64,000 bases of DNA, taken from the NCBI RefSeq assembly GCF_036884655.1, contig NC_088345.1:35187001-35251000 (forward strand). Reading direction: 5' to 3'. Source of the stretch: Musa acuminata AAA Group. Lineage: Eukaryota; Streptophyta; Magnoliopsida; Zingiberales; Musaceae. Under the pieces are notes generated by a model that was given only the letters and a program-made list of their open reading frames with translations, made no database searches and had not been told where the DNA came from. The position numbers and the translations under genes are program-made. Below are positions 12,701 through 24,540 of this stretch, piece after piece; positions within the stretch are counted from its first letter, which is position 1; the number at the start of each line of letters is the position of its first letter.

Positions 12701-12823
12701 GTTGTCTCCGAAGGTGACATATCCTTCGTCTATGCTAGAGAGCTTAGAGAATTGAGATGGATCTCCGGTCATATGCCTTGAGCATCCACTATCAAGGTAC
12801 CATTTCTTGCTCCTAGCTTGCAA
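9785..12823 (-). CDS. pol: Element B pol: protease-integrase-reverse transcriptase-RNase H
   Basis: This is the Pol part of a copia polyprotein, 1012 residues from the first non-ATG codon usually called as a start. The frame actually continues upstream without a break to the gag stop codon (UAG, 12836-12838), so it is probably made as a Gag-Pol fusion by stop-codon suppression. Domains in order are: aspartic protease with DSG at residues 11-13; GAG-pre-integrase HHCC zinc finger (H137, C171, C174); integrase core D202, D265, E301 (D,D-35-E); reverse transcriptase with YVDD at 697-700; and RNase H with D861/D863, E902 and D937, ending in an [12 protein letters not shown] tail. No internal stop or frameshift was found. 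The protein reads the same as that of element C. No separate env-like frame follows it. Confidence 0.95.
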   Translation of the reverse strand: MQARSKKWYLDSGCSRHMTGDPSQFSKLSSIDEGYVTFGDNNKGKIIGKGTIGNKSNLSIEDVLLVDGLKHNLLSISQLCDKGYIIRFESNACIIEKPHKNISMIALKQNNVYTIDINDLCDEMCFAVMNEDAWLWHRRLGHASMKLINQVSSRKLVRGIPHIKFIKDNVCDACQLGKQIRGSFKAKNQISTSRPLQLIHMDLFGPISTSSLGGSKYAFVIIDDYSRYTWTYFLKQKNECFRHFTKFCKLVQNEKESMISSIRSDHGGEFQNHDFQEFCELNGYNHNFSTPRNPQQNGVVERKNRNLQEMARTMLNEHSLPKYFWAEAVNTACYILNRVLVRPLLTKTPYELWNNKKPNVSYFKVFGCKCFILNEKDNLGKFDAKSDEGIFLGYSSVSKAFRIFNKRTLIIEESIHVVFNEISEIKKNDLDDDINFDSLNLNETPSPTSNLVASTSKTSLPKDWKYIDAHPKELILGDTSKGVQTRSSFKNFCANAAFLSQIEPKCVDEAMKDDSWIFAMQDELNQFERNEVWTLVPRPNDHLVIGTKWVFRNKQDENGIVVRNKARLVAKGFNQEEGIDYEETFAPVARLEAIRMLLAYASCNNFKLFQMDVKSAFLNGFISEEVYVEQPPGFENNGYPNHVFRLTKALYGLKQAPRAWYERLSSFLIENNFVKGKVDTTLFIKNFENDFLIVQIYVDDIIFGSTNESLCESFSKTMSHEFEMSLMGELTFFLGLQIKQLSNGIFISQTKYAVSLLKKFKMNNSKAIDTPMSTSTKLEIDENGESFDQKTYRGMIGSLLYLTATRPDIMFSVGLCARFQSDPKISHLKAVKRILRYLNGTTNLGLWYPKTENFELTAYADADFAGCKLDRKSTSGSCQFLGHALVSWSSKKQNSVALSTTEAEYIAASACCAQVVWMKNTLEDYKVILKDIPIKCDNTSAICLTKNPIQHSRTKHIDIRHHFIRDHVTNHDVTIEFIDTKHQLADIFTKPLCEEQFVYIRRELGILMCPNT

Positions 12824-12835
12824 TTGTTTAGTTTT

Positions 12836-14419
12836 CTACAAGAAAGGATGACGTTTAGGTACCCATTTGCTTTTGGGTGCCTCATAAATAGATCTACATT
12901 TTCTATCATGTTGCATAGAGTTTATCATGGTTCCTTTAGGAACCCAAATTAATTTGTTTGGACTTATTTTCTTGAATGGACAACAATGTGTCTTGTGTCC
13001 AGATTTGCAACAAAAGTTGCACTTGGTTTGGCGTTGAACGTGTAAGGTGGGGCCTTTTACAAAGGTAGTTGGATTTCGGTGAGGACTCCTCACAAATCCA
13101 ATCCCACTTCTTTTGGGAGCATGACCCTTGTTTGTAAGGATCATGTTTAATGACTTGCTACCAACCTCGAATTTCTTCAAGGTGTCCTTAAGCAGCAAGT
13201 TTTCTTTTTGTATAGTTTCTAAATCATGACATTTGATACATGAGTTTAAACTATCATGATGTTCGACTTTTAACTTATCAAACTCACAAGTAAGATTATC
13301 ATGTAGCTTTTTTAGCAACTTGTATTTCTTATTTATAACTTTGCATTCATCAAATAAATCATGGAAGGCATTTAGTAATTCATCGAAAGATAAATCAGCA
13401 TCTAATAAATCCGTTACCTCCCCTTCGATGGCCATAAAGGCGTAATGAGCAACTTGCTCGGTGTTGGATTCTTCTTCCTCGGATGCGCTCGAATCATCCC
13501 ATGTTGCTTGGAGCGCCTTCTTCTTTGTTGTTCTTTTCTTGACTTGGGGACAATCACTTTTGTAATGTCCCGGCTTTTTACATTCATAGCAGATCACCTG
13601 GTCCTTCTTAGGTTCAAGTTTATTTTTCACATCATTTTTAAACTTGTTTCTTTTGAAGAATTTTTTAAACTTTCTTGTCAAAAGTGCCAAGTCATCGTCA
13701 CAATCCTCATCACTTGAGTTTTCTCTCAAGTGGCATTCAGAAGTCTTAAGTGCCATATCCTTCCTGTTCTTTGGAAGGATGTCTTCCTGCTCTTCATGAG
13801 CTTTGCAGGTCATTTCGTAGGTCATTAATGACCCGATTAGTTCTTCAAGAGGGAAATTTTGCAGATCTTTTGCCTCTTGAATGGCGGTGACTTTAGGATC
13901 CCAACTCTTAGGAAGGGATCTTAGTATCTTATTAACAAGCTCAAAATCCGAAAAGCTCTTTCCGAGACCTTTTAAACCGTTGACGACATCCGTGAAACGG
14001 GTGAACATGTCGCCAATGGTTTCACTCGGTTTCATTCGAAAAAGTTCAAAAGAATGCAGCAACAGATTGATTTTTGACTCTTTCACTCTACTTGTGCCCT
14101 CGTGGGTCACTTCAAGTGTGTGCCAAATATCAAAAGCAGTTTCGCACGTTGAAACGCGATTAAACTCGTTTTTATCAAGAGCGCAAAATAAGGCATTCAT
14201 AGCCTTTGCATTAAGAGCGAAAGTCTTCTTCTCCAAATCGTTCCAATCGATCATTGGAGGAGAAGGTTTTGAAAATCCATTTTCAACAAGGTTCCACAGT
14301 TCTAAATCCATAGAAATAAGAAAGATCCTCATTCGGGTCTTCCAGTAAGTGTAGTCCGTTCCACTGAACATGGGTGGACGTGTAATTGAATGCCCCTCTT
14401 GGTTTCCGGCGTATGCCAT
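12836..14419 (-). CDS. gag: Element B gag (nucleocapsid/capsid polyprotein)
   Basis: This 527-aa Gag starts at the ATG in AGAGAGATGGCATACG and forms the virus-like particle that packages retrotransposon RNA. A copia-type gag domain (UBN2-like) fills about residues 20-230. An acidic and lysine-rich linker follows. Then comes a CCHC zinc knuckle, CYECKKPGHYKSDC, at residues 277-290. Unusually, a second CCHC knuckle (C-X2-C-X4-H-X4-C, starting CNFCCKSGH) lies near the C-terminus at 467-480. Between them is a long helix-prone, coiled-coil-like segment (about 345-435). The frame ends in UAG and continues openly into pol. It is the same protein as in C. Confidence 0.95.
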   Translation of the reverse strand: MAYAGNQEGHSITRPPMFSGTDYTYWKTRMRIFLISMDLELWNLVENGFSKPSPPMIDWNDLEKKTFALNAKAMNALFCALDKNEFNRVSTCETAFDIWHTLEVTHEGTSRVKESKINLLLHSFELFRMKPSETIGDMFTRFTDVVNGLKGLGKSFSDFELVNKILRSLPKSWDPKVTAIQEAKDLQNFPLEELIGSLMTYEMTCKAHEEQEDILPKNRKDMALKTSECHLRENSSDEDCDDDLALLTRKFKKFFKRNKFKNDVKNKLEPKKDQVICYECKKPGHYKSDCPQVKKRTTKKKALQATWDDSSASEEEESNTEQVAHYAFMAIEGEVTDLLDADLSFDELLNAFHDLFDECKVINKKYKLLKKLHDNLTCEFDKLKVEHHDSLNSCIKCHDLETIQKENLLLKDTLKKFEVGSKSLNMILTNKGHAPKRSGIGFVRSPHRNPTTFVKGPTLHVQRQTKCNFCCKSGHKTHCCPFKKISPNKLIWVPKGTMINSMQHDRKCRSIYEAPKSKWVPKRHPFL

Positions 14420-14455
14420 CTCTCTTGGGTTTTAATCCTTTAGAGAGTTAACCGA

Positions 14456-14467
14456 GCTCTGATACCA
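14456..14467 (-). other. Primer-binding site, element B
   Basis: GCTCTGATACCA on the plus strand is TGGTATCAGAGC on the element strand. It lies 2 bp inside the 5' LTR boundary at 14470 and matches the initiator tRNA-Met type. Confidence 0.93.
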
Positions 14468-14469
14468 AT

Positions 14470-16816
14470 TGTTAGGATCAAGAGCACTAAGAGGGGGGGG
14501 GTGAATTAGTGCAGCGGAAATTTTATAATAATTTAAAAAACAAAAAGCTGCGTTTGTTCAAAAACGATTATGATGCAAAAGCAAATTCTCAGTTTGTATC
14601 TAAGTGCAGTTTGCGTCTTAAGCGCAGATTGCGTCTAAGCGCAGTTTTGCGTCTAAGCGCAGATTGCGTCTAAGCACAGATTGCGTCTAAGCGCAGTTTT
14701 ACGTCTAAACGTAGTTTTACGTCTAAACGCAGATTTACGTCTAAACGCAGTTTTACGTTTAAACGCAGTTTTACGTCTGAACGTAGTTTTACGTCTAAAC
14801 GCAGATTTACGTCTAAACGCAGTTTTACGTTTAAACGCAGTTTTACGTCTAAACGCAGATTTGCGTCTAAACTTTGAAACTCGTTTGTATATTCGCAGAA
14901 GGCAGTATGTAGTTGAAATCAAGACGTAAACGTAAACTGAAATCTGATGATTGAGCGAAGAAAGCCGATTTACGTCCGAATGCAGTTTTACGTCTAAATG
15001 TTAAAACTCGTTCGTAAAATCGTAGAGGACAGATTGCAGTTATTAATAGGATTAAAATGCAAGCGTAAACTGCAAGGAAGCTCGTTCGTAAAAGCGCAGA
15101 AAACAGTTCTGCAGAATCAAACGTAAACGTAAACTATAATGTACGAAAATGCGAGTTTACGTCTGAATCCAGATTTGGAAGAACAGCACTTAGAACTTGT
15201 TCGTGAAAGCGCAGAGAGCAGTAGTGATGAGGGAGGTTTGCAGTAATGATAAAGTGCTCGAAATTAAACGCAAACCAGAGATTTATAGTGGTTCGGTCAG
15301 CCTTGACCTACTCCACTTTTGGCTTCCTCCACCGATGAGGTTGCCGACGTCAACTAGCTGCCTTCCTTCAATGGGCGAAGGCCAAACTTCCCTCTTACAG
15401 TTTCTCTCCTTTTGACAGGCTTAGGAGACAACCTTTACAGACCTTTCTCTCCTCACTTTACAGTTGAACACTTGAAGAACAGAAGGAGGAGACTCAAGGA
15501 TTTACAACACTTTTGAGCTCTTTAGAATCACAGAAAAGATCACAATTTCGGTATGGGTCTGTGCCTTTTCAGTGCTGAATGGGTGGGGTATTTATAGGCC
15601 CCAACCCAGTTCAAAATTCGAGCTCAAAACGATCAAATCGATCTAATCCCAGAATTTCTGGGATCAGGCGGTTGCACCTCTCGACTGGAGAGGTGGCACC
15701 GCCTGGCAGAGCTCGAAGACTGAGCTCTGCCGATTGCTTCTTCTCTGCCAGAGCTCGAAGACTGAGCTCAATGGTTGCATCACCTGGCAGAGCTCGAAGA
15801 CTGAGCTTGGTGGTTGCATCACCTGGCAGAGCTCGAAATCTGAGCTCGGTGGTTGCATCACTTGGCAGAGCTCCAAACTGAGCTCAAGCTGATGCACCAT
15901 TCTGCCATAGCTCGAAGACTGAGCTTGGTGAATTCATCACCTTGCAAAGCTCGAGACTGAGCTCAGGCTGATGCACCACTCTGCCAAAGCTCGAAGACTG
16001 AGCTTGGTGGTTGCATCGCCTGGCAGAGCTCGGAACTTGAGCTCTGGCGGTGCAACCTCTTGGCTGGAGCGGTTGCACCTCCCAGCCGTGCACCCCTGGC
16101 GGTTGCACCTCCTGGCTGGGGCGGTTGCACCTCCCAGCCGTGCACCCCTGGCGGTTGCACCTCCTGGCTGGGGCGGTTGCACCTCCCAGCCCCACAGCCC
16201 AGGCGGTTGCACCTCCTGGCTGGGGCGGTTGCACCTCTCAACCCCTCAGCCCAGGCGGTTGCACCTCCTGGCTGGGGCGGTTGCACCTCCTGGTGCAATC
16301 AGGGTCCGAATGGTTCACTCCATTCGACCCACTTGAATCTTTTCAGGGGCCCAATTGCCCCAAGATTAAGCTAATGGGTTCACCTCCCATTTTCCTGCTT
16401 AATCATCGTGCTAACTACGATTATCTCTAAGACAACTCCTGCAGCTTGCTCCGATGCGTCAATCGCTTCTTCCGGCGAGTTTCCGGCCAACTTCCGTCGA
16501 TCAACCGATAACCCTCGGTGATCCTCCTGCGGACATCCGGCATACTCCTGGACTTTGCGACGATCCACTTGGCGAGTTCCGACGAGCTTCGCTTGGCAAG
16601 CTTCTGGACTTCTCGGATCTGTTCTCTCTGAACCTCCGACGACCGTCCAAGCTTCCGTCGAACTCTCGAACTCCCAACGTGATCATGATCTTGACTCCGG
16701 GGCAACTCCTGCTGCTTGTCTTAATCTCATCGTAGTTAATCCTGCACACTTATCTCAACACATAGATTAGATAACAAATGACAATTGACTTCATCATCAA
16801 AATCCGAGATTCAACA
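14470..16816 (-). repeat. Element B 5' LTR
   Basis: This 2347-bp LTR on the minus strand has the TATA box TATAAATA at 15589-15596 (minus), the palindromic block at about 15665-16290, and the 18-bp minisatellite at about 14595-14870. It runs to TGTTGAATC at 16816 and joins the duplicated target TCGAT. Apparent Gag frames that begin inside this LTR and run into element A's gag are fusion artefacts of the nesting. Confidence 0.95.
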
Positions 16817-16821
16817 TCGAT

Positions 16822-18370
16822 TACACGTCCACCCATGTTCAGTGGAACGGACTACACTTACTGGAAGACCCGAATGAGGATCTTTCTTATTTCTATGGAT
16901 TTTGAACTATGGAACCTTGTTGAAAATGGATTTTCAAAATCTTCTCTTCCAATGATCGATTGGAACGATTTGGAGAAGAAGGCTTTCGCTCTTAATGCAA
17001 AGGCTATGAATGCCTTATTTTGCGCACTTGATAAAAACGAGTTTAATCGTGTTTCAACTTGCGAAACTGCTTTTGATATTTGGCACACACTTGAAGTGAC
17101 CCACGAGGGCACAAGTAGAGTGAAAGAGTCAAAAATCAATCTGTTGCTGCATTCTTTTGAACTTTTCCGAATGAAACCGAGTGAAACCATTGGCGACATG
17201 TTTACCCGTTTCACGGATGTCGTCAACGGTCTAAAAGGACTCGGAAAAAGTTTTTCGGATTTTGAACTCGTAAATAAAATACTAAGATCCCTTCCTAAAA
17301 GTTGGGATCCTAAAGTCACTGCCATTCAAGAGGCAAAGGATCTGCGCAACTTCCCTCTTGAAGAACTAATCGGGTCATTAATGACCTACGAAATGACTTG
17401 CAAAGCTCATGAAGAGCAAGAAGACATCCTTCCAAAGAACAGGAAGGATATGGCACTTAAAACTTCTGAATGCCACTTGAGAGAAAACTCAAGTGATGAG
17501 GACTGTGATGATGACTTGGCACTTTTGACAAGAAAGTTTAAGAAATTCTTCAAAAGAAACAAGTTTAAAAACGATGTGAAAAATAAACTTGAACCCAAGA
17601 AGGACCAAGTGATCTGCTACGAATGTAAAAAGCCGGGACACTACAAAAGTGATTGTCCCCAAGTCAAGAAAAGAACAACAAAGAAGAAGGCGCTCCAAGC
17701 AACATGGGATGATTCGAGCGCATCTGAGGAAGAGGAGTCCAACACCGAGCAAGTTGCTCATTACGCCTTTATGGCCATCGAAGAGGAGGTAACGGATTTA
17801 TTAGATGCTGATTTATCTTTCGATGAATTATTAAATGCCTTCCATGATTTATTTGATGAATGCAAAGTTATAAATAGAAAATACAAGTTGCTAAAAAAGG
17901 TACATGATAATCTTACTTGTGAGTTTGATAAGTTAAAAGTCGAACATCATGATAGTTTAAATTCATGTATCAAATGTCATGATTTAGAAACTATACAAAA
18001 AGAAAACTTGCTACTTAAGGACACCTTGAAGAAATTCGAGGTTGGTAGCAAGTCATTAAACATGATCCTTACAAACAAGGGTCATGCTCCCAAAAGAAGT
18101 GGGATTGGATTTGTGAGGAGTCCTCACCGAAATCCAACTACCTTTGTAAAAGGCCCCATCTTACATGTTCAACACCAAACCAAGTGCAATTTTTGTTGCA
18201 AATCTGGACACAAGACACATTGTTGTCCATTCAAGAAAATAAGTCCAAACAAATTAATTTGGGTTCCTAAAGGAACCATGATAAACTCTATGCAACATGA
18301 TAGAAAATGTAGATCTATTTATGAGGCACCCAAAAGCAAATGGGTACCTAAACATCATCCTTTCTTGTAG
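16822..18370 (+). pseudogene. gag: Element A gag, main fragment (downstream of element B)
   Basis: This is the remainder of A's gag, resuming after the TCGAT duplication in the frame left at 6534. It is otherwise open to a UAG at 18368-18370 and shares nearly all residues with the B/C gag. Both CCHC knuckles are present: CYECKKPGHYKSDC near 17615-17656 and the C-terminal CNFCCKSGH type near 18185-18226. The only disabling event seen is the insertion of B. An open frame beginning at 16778 uses LTR sequence as a false N-terminus. Confidence 0.92.
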
Positions 18371-21300
18371 AAAACTAAACAATCGTAAGCTAGGAGCAAG
18401 AAATGGTACCTTGATAGTGGATGCTCAAGGCATATGACCGGAGATCCATCTCAATTCTCTAAGCTCACTAGCATAGACGAAGGATATGTCACCTTCGGAG
18501 ACAACAACAAGGGTAAAATCATTGGCAAAGGAATCATAGGTAACAAATCCAACCTCTCTATTGAAGATGTTTTACTAGTTGATGGTTTAAAACATAACCT
18601 CTTGAGCATTAGTCAATTATGTGATAAATGATATATTATAAGATTTGAATCTAATGCCTGCATCATTGAAAAATCACACAAAAATATATCTATGATTGCA
18701 TTAAAACAAAACAACGTATACACTATTGACATCAATGACTTATGTGATGAAATGTGCTTTGCCGTTATGAATGAGGATGCTTGGCTATGGCATAGAAGAT
18801 TAGGTCATGCTAGCATGAAACTAATCACTTAAGTATCATCAAGAGAACTTGTAAGAGGAATTCCTCATATCAAGTTCATCAAAGATAATGTATGTGATGC
18901 TTGCCAATTAGGTAAGCAAACTAGGGGTAGCTTCAAAGCTAAGAATCAAATAAGCACCTCTAGGCCCTTACAATTGATCCATATGGACTTGTTCGGACCA
19001 ATCTCTACATCGAGTCTAGGAGGTAGCAAATACGCCTTTGTCATTATTGATGACTACAGCAGATATACATGGACCTACTTCTTAAAACAAAAAAATGAAT
19101 GCTTTAGATATTTTACCAAGTTTTGTAAACTTGTTCAAAATGAGAAGGAATCTATGATTTCGTCAATTAGAAGTGATCATGGTGGAGAATTTCAAAACCA
19201 TGACTTCCAAGAATTCTGTGAACTCAACGGATACAACCATAACTTCTCTACTCCAAGAAATCCTCAACAAAATGGGGTAGTAGAAAGAAAAAATCGAAAT
19301 TTACAAGAAATGGCAAGAACCATGTTGAATGAACATAGCCTACCCAAATATTTTTGGGCCGAAGCTGTAAACACTGCATGCTATATTTTAAATAGAGTCC
19401 TAGTAAGACCCTTACTCACCAAAACTCCTTATGAGTTATGGAATAACAAAAAACCCAATGTCTCATATTTTAAAGTCTTTGGGTGTAAGTGTTTTATCTT
19501 GAATGAAAAGGATAACTTAGGAAAATTCGATGCTAAATCTGATGAAGGAATCTTTCTTGGTTATTCTTCGGTTTCTAAAGCTTTTCGCATCTTCAATAAA
19601 AGAACCTTAATTATTGAAGAATCCATCCATGTTGTTTTCAATGAGATTTCAGAAATTAAGAAAAATGATCTTGATGATGATGTTAATTTTGATTCCTTGA
19701 ATTTAAACGAAACCCCGTCTCCAACTAGCAACTTGGATGCATCCACTTCCAAAACATCCTTACCCAAGGATTGGAAGTATATAGATGCTCATCCTAAGGA
19801 GCTAATCCTAGGAGACACATCAAAGGGGGTTCAAACACGATCTTCTTTTAAAAACTTTTGTGCCAACGCCGCTTTTCTCTCCCAAATTGAACCCAAATGT
19901 GTTGATGAAGCCATGAAAGATGATTCATGGATTATCGCAATGCAAGATGAATTAAATCAATTTGAGAGAAATGAGGTGTGGACGCTTGTTCCTAGGCCAA
20001 ATGACCATTTAGTAATTGGTACTAAATGGGTCTTTAGAAACAAGCAAGATGAAAATGGTATCGTGGTTAGAAACAAGGCTAGATTAGTGGCCAAAGGTTT
20101 CAACCAAGAAGAATGTATCGATTACGAAGAAACCTTCGCACCTGTGGCTCGATTGGAAGCCATAAGGATGCTCCTTGCCTACGCTAGTTGCAATAATTTT
20201 AAGTTATTTCAAATGGATGTTAAAAGCGCTTTTTTAAATGGTTTCATTTCCGAAGAAGTTTATGTTGAACAACCTCCTGGATTTGAAAATAATGGCTACC
20301 CTAATCATGTGTTTAGATTAACTAAAGCTCTCTATGGTTTAAAACAAGCCCCAAGGGCTTGGTATGAGAGACTTAGCTCTTTTCTCATTGAAAATAATTT
20401 CATAAAAGGCAAGGTTGATACTACATTGTTTATCAAGAATTTTGAAAATAATTTTCTCATTGTTCAGATTTATGTTGATGATATTATCTTTGGTTCTACA
20501 AATGAATCTCTTTGTGAATCCTTTGCGAAAACTATGAGTCATGAATTCGAAATGAGTCTAATGGGAGAGTTAACATTCTTCTTAGGCCTACAAATCAAAC
20601 AACTAAGCCATGGCATCTTTATTAGTCAAACCAAATATGCTGTGAGTTTGCTAAAGAAGTTCAAAATGAATAATTCAAAAGCCATTGACACTCCTATGAG
20701 CACCTCCACTAAGTTAGAAATTGATGAGAATGGAGAAAGCTTCGATCAAAAAACCTATAGGGGTATGATAGGAAGTTTACTTTACCTCACTGCCACCAGA
20801 CCAGACATCATGTTTCAGTGTAGGACTCTGTGCTAGATTTCAATCAGACCCTAAGATATCTCATCTCAAAGCAGTCAAAAGAATACTCAGATATCTTAAT
20901 GGAACTACCAATCTAGGATTATGGTACCCAAAATCAGAAAATTTTGAATTAACAGCTTATGCTGATGCGGACTTCGCTGGCTGTAGACTAGACAGAAAAA
21001 GCACATCAGGATCATGTCAATTTTTAGGACATGCCCTTGTATCCTGGTCATCTAAGAAACAAAACTCGGTTGCCCTATCAACAACCGAAGCTGAATACAT
21101 TGCAGCAAGTGCATGCTGTGCACAAGTTGTATGGATGAAAAACACTTTAGAAGATTACAAAGTGAATCTTAAAGATATTCCCATTAAATGTGATAACACG
21201 AGTGCAATATGCTTAACTAAAAATCTTATACAACACTCAAGAACAAAACACATTGATATTAGACATCACTTTATACGAGATCATGTCACTAATCATGATG

Positions 21301-21431
21301 TAACTATAGAGTTTATTGATACCAAACATCAACTGGCTGATATCTTCACAAAACCCCTATGTGAAGAACAATTTGATTACATAAGAAGAGAATTAGGAAT
21401 GTTGAATTGTCCGAATACTTTAACTAGTTAA
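18371..21431 (+). pseudogene. pol: Element A pol, inactivated
   Basis: This Pol region is colinear with the B/C pol: protease DSG, integrase, reverse transcriptase with YVDD, RNase H. It is disabled by four changes. A TAA lies at 18386-18388, just after the gag UAG. A TGA at 18629-18631 replaces GGA. A TAA lies at 18830-18832 in the integrase zinc-finger region. An extra T in a TTT run at about 20812-20814 shifts the frame before RNase H. The long central piece (18974-20836) and the RNase H tail (to 21431) stay open. A would therefore need enzymes from a relative such as B or C to move. Confidence 0.93.
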
Positions 21432-22200
21432 AATTATCTTTCGGATGATATTACTATTACATGTCTTGACAACGCTTGATCAAATAACATGTTGCAAATT
21501 ATGTGACAAATATTTTTAACCAAATGCATGTAAGAAGTTCATGTTTCGGTTTGTATGCTAAAAATGGGATGTTCCTATACACTCTTATGAAAACTCTTTG
21601 AAAAATGACTTTCCTCCATCAAGCAAAAACAATAAAGAGATATATGTGTCATGACTTCCTTTATATGCTTGATAATGCTATCATGCTTTTTGTTGATGAC
21701 AAAGGGGGAGAAACATATGAATTGATAAACACTATGTCATAGCTGAACTGCCATAATCATATCTATGTCATAGTTGCAAATACTTGAGTGATGCTATAAA
21801 CAATGTTATGCCATCCTTGCATCACCAAGAGATATGTGAACATGCGCTATAGTTTGCATCGTGTCTTGATTTGATATTGTGAAGAAAATGCAAACTTGCT
21901 AGAAAATCTCAAATGTGTGCATCATGTAAAAAGTACTTCGTAGCTTTATATTATTACATGATGAATAGTTACAAACACTATCATACAAACTTGATGATGT
22001 ATGTCATGCTTTGACATCAATCTTGAAGAGATACATCATGATGGGCATCATGATGAGAGTATTGATAAGTTTAACTGATCTAACTTATCAATACGTCACT
22101 TGAATTCCTTGGTCTTGAATTCAAGGTTGACTTATCTCAACTATGGCATATAGATAGGGGGAGTTAAGGACAACTCCTTTATCAATTGATTGTCATCATC
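21432..22200 (+). other. Element A 3' untranslated region
   Basis: This non-coding stretch holds three purine tracts with a GGGGG core (near 21702, 22157 and 22205). The 131-bp segment that is duplicated in B and C is single here. The 14 bases 22201-22214 form the polypurine tract next to the LTR. Confidence 0.82.
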
Positions 22201-22214
22201 AAAAAGGGGGAGAT
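22201..22214 (+). other. Polypurine tract, element A
   Basis: AAAAAGGGGGAGAT immediately precedes TGTTGAATC of the 3' LTR. It is the plus-strand primer site. Confidence 0.85.
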
Positions 22215-24540
22215 TGTTGAATCTCGGATTTTGATGATGAAGTCAATTGTCATTTGTTATCTAATCTATGTGTTGAGATAAGTGTGCAGGATTAACTACG
22301 ATGAGAGTAAGACAAGCAGCAGGTGTTGCGCCGGAGTCAAGATCATGATCATGTTGGGAGTTCGAGAGTTCGACGGAAGTTCGGACGGTCGTCGGAGGTT
22401 CAGCGAGAACAGATCCGAGAAGTCCAGAAGCTTGCCAAGCGAAGCTCGTCGAAACTCGCCAAGTGGATCGTCGCAAAGTCCAGGAGTATGCCGGATGTCC
22501 GCAGAAGGATCACCGAGGGTTTATCGGATGATCGACGGAAGTTGGCCGGAAACTCGCCGGAAGAAGCGATTGACGCATCGGAGCAGAGCTGCAGAAGTTG
22601 TCTTAGAGTTAATCGTAGTTAGCATGATGATTAAGCATGAAAATGGGAGGTGATCCCATTAGCTTAATCTTGGGGCAATTGGGCCCCTGAAAAGATTCAA
22701 ATTGGGCCGAATGGAGTGAACCATTCGGACCCTGATTGCACCAGGAGGTGCAACCGCCCCAGCCAGGAGGTGCAACCGCCTGGGCTGTGAGGTTGGGAGG
22801 TGCAACCGCCCCAGCCAGGAGGTGCAACCGCCAGGGCTGCGAGGCTGGGAGGTGCAACCGCCCCAGCCAAGAGGTGCAACCGCCCAGAGCTCAGTCTTCG
22901 AGCTAGACTGGGCGGTGCAACCTCCTCTGCCAAGAGGTAGCACCGCCAGAGCTCAAGTTTCGAGCTCTGCCAGGCGATGCAACCACCGAGCTCAGTCTTC
23001 GAGCTCTGGCAGAGAGGAGCATCAGCCTGAGCTCAGTCTCGAGCTCTGCCAGGTGATGCAATCACCGAGCTCAGTCTTCGAGCTCTGGCAGAGAGGTGCA
23101 TCAGCCTGAGCTCAGTTTCGAGCTCTGGCAGGTGATGCAACCACCGAGCTCAGATTTCGAGCTCTGCCAGGTGATGCAACCACCGAGCTCAGTCTTCGAG
23201 CTCTGCCAGGTGATGCAACCATCGAGCTCAGTCTTCGAGCTCAGGCAGAGAGGAGCAATCGCCTGAGCTCAGTCTTCGAGCTCTGCCAGGCGGTGCCACC
23301 TCTCCAGTCAAGAGGTGCAACCGCCTGATCCCAGAATTCTGGGATTTGATCGATTTGATCGTTTTGAGCTCGAATTTTGAATTGGGTTGGGGCCTATAAA
23401 TACCCCACCCATTCAGCACTGAAAAGATACAGACCTACACCGAAATCTTGATCTTTTCTGTGATTCTAAGAGCTCAAAAGTGTTGTAAAGCCTTTAAGTC
23501 TCCTCCTTCTGTTCTTCAAGTTTTCAGTTGTAAAGTGAGGAGAGAAAGGTCTGTAAAGGTTGTCTCCTGAGCCTGTCAAAAGGAGAGAAATTGTAAAAGG
23601 GCAGTTTGGCCTTCGCCCATTGAAGGAAGGCACCTAGTTGACGTCGGCAACCTCATCGGTGGAGGAAGCCAAAAGTGGAGTAGGTCAAGGCTGACCGAAC
23701 CACTCTAAATCTCTGGTTTGCGTTTATTTTCGAGCACTTTATCATTACTGCAAACCTCCCTCATTACTACTGCTCTCTGCGCTTTCACGAACAAGTTCTA
23801 AGTGCTGTTCTTCCGAATCTGCATTCAGACGTAAATTCGTATTTTCATACATTACAGTTTACGTTTACGTTTGATTCTGCAGAACTGTTTTCCGTGCTTT
23901 TACGAACGAGCTTCTTTGCAGTTTACACTTACATTTTAATCCTATTGATAACTGCAATCTGTCCTCTACGATTTTACGAACGAGTTTCAACATTTAAACG
24001 TAAAACTGCATTCAGACGTAAATCGGCTTTCCTCGCTCAATCATCAGATCTCAGTTCACGTTTATGTCTTGATTTCAACTGCATACTGCCTTCTGCGAGT
24101 ATACAAACAAGTTTCAAAGTTTAGACGTAAATCTGCGTCTAGATGTAAAACTGCGTTTAGACGTAAAACTGCGTTTAGACGTAAATCTGCGTTTAGACGT
24201 AAATCTGAGTTTAAGACGTAAATCTGAGTTTAGACGTAAATCTGCGTTCAGACGTAAATCTGCGTTTAGACGTAAATCTGCGTTTAGACGTAAATCTGCG
24301 TTTAGACGTAAAACTGTGTTTAGACGTAAATCTGAGTTTAGACGTAAACTGCGCTTAGACGCAAAACTGCGCTTAGACACAATCTGCGCTTAGACGCAAA
24401 CTGCACTTAGATACAAACTGAGAATTTGCTTTTGCATCATAATAGTTTTTGAACGAACGCAGCTTTTGGTTTTTAATCGCTGTAAGATTTCCGCTGCACT
24501 AATTCACCCCCCCCCCCTCTTAGTGCTCTCGATCCTAACA
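22215..24540 (+). repeat. Element A 3' LTR
   Basis: This 2326-bp LTR matches the 5' LTR except for about a dozen changes. The TATA box is at 23395-23402, the minisatellite at about 24120-24410, and the end TCCTAACA is at 24540, followed by the target duplication TCGGC. Confidence 0.95.

Larger units (their letters stand above)
6535..16816 (-). mobile_element. Element B: intact Ty1/copia Sirevirus-like element nested in A, minus strand
   Basis: This complete 10,282-bp element lies in reverse orientation and is flanked by TCGAT at 6530-6534 and 16817-16821. It has LTRs of 2348 and 2347 bp, a PBS, polypurine tracts, and open gag and pol frames separated by one UAG. The LTRs differ by only two substitutions that I could find (6976 C versus 14910 T; 7202 G versus 15136 A), plus the length of a G/C homopolymer. 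It is the same family as element C and encodes the same proteins, so it is very young and potentially autonomous. Confidence 0.97.
4123..24540 (+). mobile_element. Element A: Ty1/copia Sirevirus-like LTR retrotransposon, carrying nested element B
   Basis: The element begins TGTTGAATC and ends CCTAACA. It is flanked by the 5-bp target duplication TCGGC at 4118-4122 and 24541-24545. Without the nested element and its duplicated target it is about 10.1 kb: LTR (2327 bp), PBS, gag, pol, 3' UTR with polypurine tracts, LTR (2326 bp). The two LTRs differ at about a dozen positions by eye, for example 4255 C versus 22347 T and several tandem-unit differences, so the insertion is recent but older than B. 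Gag was open before B landed in it. Pol carries several stops and one frameshift, so A cannot make its own enzymes. Confidence 0.96.

Noticed and set aside
16778..18370. 530-aa gag with an LTR-derived N-terminus
   Set aside because: The first codons come from the end of nested element B's LTR; the true gag of A starts at 6500 on the other side of B.
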